64,000 nucleotides of DNA from Taxillus chinensis (taxonomy: Eukaryota > Streptophyta > Magnoliopsida > Santalales > Loranthaceae): NCBI GenBank assembly GCA_023512835.1, contig CM042084.1, forward strand, positions 17,556,403 through 17,620,402. Reading direction: 5' to 3'. The notes beneath the pieces were generated by a model. That model saw only the letters and a program-made list of their open reading frames with translations. It did no database searches and was not told the DNA's origin. A program made the translations under genes and the position numbers. Positions 61,465-64,000 of this stretch are shown in pieces. Numbering within the stretch: the stretch's first letter is position 1; each line of letters opens with the position of its first letter.

Positions 61465-64000
61465 ATGTTGAAGTTCATCCCTGGACTCATAATCACATTG
61501 TTCCTTTTCCTATCACCCTGTTCCACTGTCATTGGTTCTCAAGATATTCTATCATTGCTTGCTCTCAGAAACTCTCTTGTTCAGAGAAGAAACAGTATTT
61601 CAGATTGGTTTTACCAGCAATCCCAGCCATGCAACTGGACTGGCATAAAATGTGAGGGTCCTCTAGTTATTCAAATTGATCTATCATTGCTGCCCCTCTA
61701 TCATCGATTTCCAGGCGAAATTGGACAATTGAGAAACCTTAAGTACCTTAACCTCAGTGACACTACCTTGAGTGGTCCTATTCCTTCAAACATATGGACT
61801 TTGGATAAGCTGGAGTCTCTAGACCTTAGTAATAACAGATTATCTGGGATGCTTCCTCTGGACCTCTCCAATCTCAAAATGCTCACAGAACTTGTGCTTG
61901 ATGGAAACAACCTTACTGGAAGCTTACCCTCTACAATTGGCCACCTCAGAGACCTTATTGAGTTATCAGTCAAAGGGAATTCATTCACTGGAAATCTCCC
62001 ACCAGAGCTTGGGAGGTTAAAGCAATTGCAGTCCCTAGACGTTAGCATGAATTCCTTCTCTGGAAACCTACCTTCCAGTTTAGGGAACCTTACAAGCCTA
62101 TTGTACATTGATGCCAGTCACAACAAATTCACAGGACCAATTTTCCCTGGGATAGGAAACTTGGAGGGACTTCAGAGACTTGAATTATCATGGAATTCAC
62201 TGGACGGAGTTATACCTAAAGACGTGGGCAAATTGACCAGTTTGAATATGTTAAGTGTGGGGAACAACCGCCTGCATGGGTTGGTACCAGAAACAATTGG
62301 AAATCTCAGAGAATTGCAGGTGCTTAAGATCCAGGAATGTGGATTTACAGGTAATATTCCACCTGAAATCTCTCAACTGACTGGTCTGATTTATATAAAC
62401 TTAGCACAGAACAATTTTGAGGGAGGAATCCCAGAGAGCTTTGGTAATTTGACCAATCTCAGATATCTTATAGCTGCCAATGCTGGCCTGAGTGGAAGCA
62501 TTCCAGGTCAACTGGGTCACTGCAACAAACTATTGAGTCTGGATCTTTCTTACAACTCATTTACAGGGCTGATACCAGAGGGTCTCGCGAGACTGGAGTC
62601 CATTAAATCTCTTCTCCTGGGTTCAAACGGACTCTCTGGACCGATTCCTCATTGGATTTCCAATTGGACACAGGTAGAAGCAGTGATTTTATCTAATAAC
62701 ATTTTCAGCGGAACTGTACCAGCACTCAATATGCCAAGCCTTGACACACTCGATGCTAGTACCAACAAGCTTTCTGGGGAGCTGCCTGCAGGACTATGCA
62801 AGGCTAAATCACTGACCGCTTTGTACCTGTCCATGAACAATTTCACTGGAGCTATTGGGGACATTTTCAGAAAGTGCTTGAGCCTCAAGGATTTGGTGTT
62901 GTCTGGGAACAATCTCTCCGGAGAAATCCCTGGTTACTTGGGAAAGCTGAATCTGGTTACTTTGGAACTAAGTAAAAATGGGTTCTTGGGACAAATCCCA
63001 GAGGAATTATGGGAGTCAAAGACTCTCATGGGCGTATCGCTGTCCAGCAATCTGCTCACAGGTCAGATTCCGACATCAATTGCTAAACTTTCCACACTGC
63101 GAAGGCTGGAGTTAGATAATAACCTCCTTGAAGGGACCATCCCAAGTTCCATTGGGGAACTCAGAAACCTTACTAATCTGTCACTGCATGGGAACCGGTT
63201 GAGTGGCTATATTCCCTCAGAGGTTTTTAACTGCACATATTTGGTTTCTCTAGACCTGGGTTCAAACCAGCTTTCGGGAACCATCTCAAAATCTATATCC
63301 CAGCTGAAAAGGATGGGCAATCTGGTACTATCTCGGAACCATATCTCTGGTTCCATACCCGAGGAGATCTGCTATGGATTTCAAGATGGACCATTACCGG
63401 ATGCTGTATTTACCCAGCATTATGGCTTGCTCGATCTTTCCTACAACAAGTTGGTAGGTCCAATTCCAGGATCAATCAAGGACTGCATTGTTCTAACACA
63501 GCTGATTTTGAAGGGTAACAGTCTTAGTGGCAGCATACCCCATGAGATTTCAGGCATGGAAAACTTAGTCCTGCTTGATTTGTCTTTCAATTCTCTCAAC
63601 GTGCTGGCTGCTCCACAGGCCACTATAATGAGAAACCTGCAAGGATTATTTCTCTCACACAATGGCCTAACCGGCTCAGTCCCTGAGAATCTAGGCACAC
63701 TGATGCCAAACTTGGCAAAACTTGACCTATCGAGTAACCAGCTCACTGGTCCATTTCCCACATCGATATTTGCATCCAGGAACCTCTCCTACCTAGACAT
63801 CAGCATGAATTCCATGTCAGGACCCATCTCCTTTGATTCCATAAACCCCAGCAGCACCTCTGTGTTGTTCCTAAACGCAAGTAACAACCATTTTACCGGC
63901 ACCCTTCCTTGCTCTCTATCAAATTTAACCACCCTTTCCATTTTAGATCTCCACAACAACTCTTTGACAGGAAACTTGCCTACATCTCTAGCAGATCTCT
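61465..64000 (+). CDS. MSP1: MSP1-like leucine-rich repeat receptor kinase, 5' part (cut by window edge)
   Basis: Extracellular part of an LRR receptor-like kinase close to MSP1 (MULTIPLE SPOROCYTE1, rice), a plasma-membrane receptor family of reproductive cell-fate signalling. From ATG 61465 the frame is open to the window end (845 codons) with no stop or intron. It has an N-terminal signal peptide (MLKFIPGLIITLFLFLSPC, cleavage near residue 24) and an LRRNT cap with DILSLLALRNSL and WFYQQSQPCNWTGIKC (about 26-62). More than twenty LRRs of the plant LxxNxLSGxIP type run to the edge, with many N-glycosylation sites. The MSP1-type landmarks KTLMGVSLSSNLLTG and NLTNLSLHGNRLSG are present. Transmembrane and kinase domains lie beyond 64000. 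An in-frame TGA at 61450-61452 fixes this start. The exact orthology is inferred. Confidence 0.93.
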   Translation, partial: MLKFIPGLIITLFLFLSPCSTVIGSQDILSLLALRNSLVQRRNSISDWFYQQSQPCNWTGIKCEGPLVIQIDLSLLPLYHRFPGEIGQLRNLKYLNLSDTTLSGPIPSNIWTLDKLESLDLSNNRLSGMLPLDLSNLKMLTELVLDGNNLTGSLPSTIGHLRDLIELSVKGNSFTGNLPPELGRLKQLQSLDVSMNSFSGNLPSSLGNLTSLLYIDASHNKFTGPIFPGIGNLEGLQRLELSWNSLDGVIPKDVGKLTSLNMLSVGNNRLHGLVPETIGNLRELQVLKIQECGFTGNIPPEISQLTGLIYINLAQNNFEGGIPESFGNLTNLRYLIAANAGLSGSIPGQLGHCNKLLSLDLSYNSFTGLIPEGLARLESIKSLLLGSNGLSGPIPHWISNWTQVEAVILSNNIFSGTVPALNMPSLDTLDASTNKLSGELPAGLCKAKSLTALYLSMNNFTGAIGDIFRKCLSLKDLVLSGNNLSGEIPGYLGKLNLVTLELSKNGFLGQIPEELWESKTLMGVSLSSNLLTGQIPTSIAKLSTLRRLELDNNLLEGTIPSSIGELRNLTNLSLHGNRLSGYIPSEVFNCTYLVSLDLGSNQLSGTISKSISQLKRMGNLVLSRNHISGSIPEEICYGFQDGPLPDAVFTQHYGLLDLSYNKLVGPIPGSIKDCIVLTQLILKGNSLSGSIPHEISGMENLVLLDLSFNSLNVLAAPQATIMRNLQGLFLSHNGLTGSVPENLGTLMPNLAKLDLSSNQLTGPFPTSIFASRNLSYLDISMNSMSGPISFDSINPSSTSVLFLNASNNHFTGTLPCSLSNLTTLSILDLHNNSLTGNLPTSLADL

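Noticed and set aside
61701..63761. Several minus-strand frames opposite the LRR gene
   Set aside because: They are shadows of the leucine-rich repeats. The + frame is open for 845 codons with a clear signal peptide and LRRs.

Overview
The window is nuclear DNA from a flowering plant. The evidence is interrupted genes with canonical GT-AG introns, plant gene families (plant TWINKLE, ATX1/ATX2-type trithorax, an MSP1-like LRR receptor kinase), an Au-type tRNA SINE, and many Ty1/copia, hAT, MULE, LINE and MITE remnants. I cannot name the species. The large TE-filled introns are typical of a TE-rich genome. All three genes are on the + strand.

Layout. (1) 1-11476: the 3' part of an organellar TWINKLE primase-helicase gene, seven exons ending at a stop at 11474-11476. 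Its third intron in the window holds a complete, defective copia element (3874-8641) with a nested hAT-like element (6317-7508), plus an Au-like SINE. (2) 11477-18661: AT-rich intergenic DNA with a Pack-MULE (about 14154-14970) carrying scrambled pieces of a PRP22-type DEAH-box helicase, a 160-base near-pure C tract, and a MITE. (3) 18662-53851: a complete ATX1/ATX2-like histone H3K4 methyltransferase gene. I resolved 24 exons, 3147 coding bases and 1048 residues over 35.2 kb, so about 91% of the gene is intron. The introns hold a DUF659/hAT transposon, a MITE with a perfect 8-bp target duplication, several copia remnants in both orientations, two LINE 3' ends and a second SINE. (4) 53852-60130: intergenic DNA with copia debris and a second copy of the 17.8-kb MITE. 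(5) 61465-64000: the 5' part of an MSP1-like LRR receptor kinase, cut by the window edge inside the LRRs.

The genes are separate transcription units with no shared pathway: organellar DNA replication, chromatin marking, and cell-surface signalling. I see no evidence of an undescribed gene system. The most distinctive material is the TE biology: a gag-lacking copia subfamily with LTRs of about 110 bp present in the introns of two neighbouring genes, a microhomology deletion inside one copy, nested DNA transposons with exact target duplications, gene capture by a MULE, and long C/A homopolymers that may be assembly artefacts.
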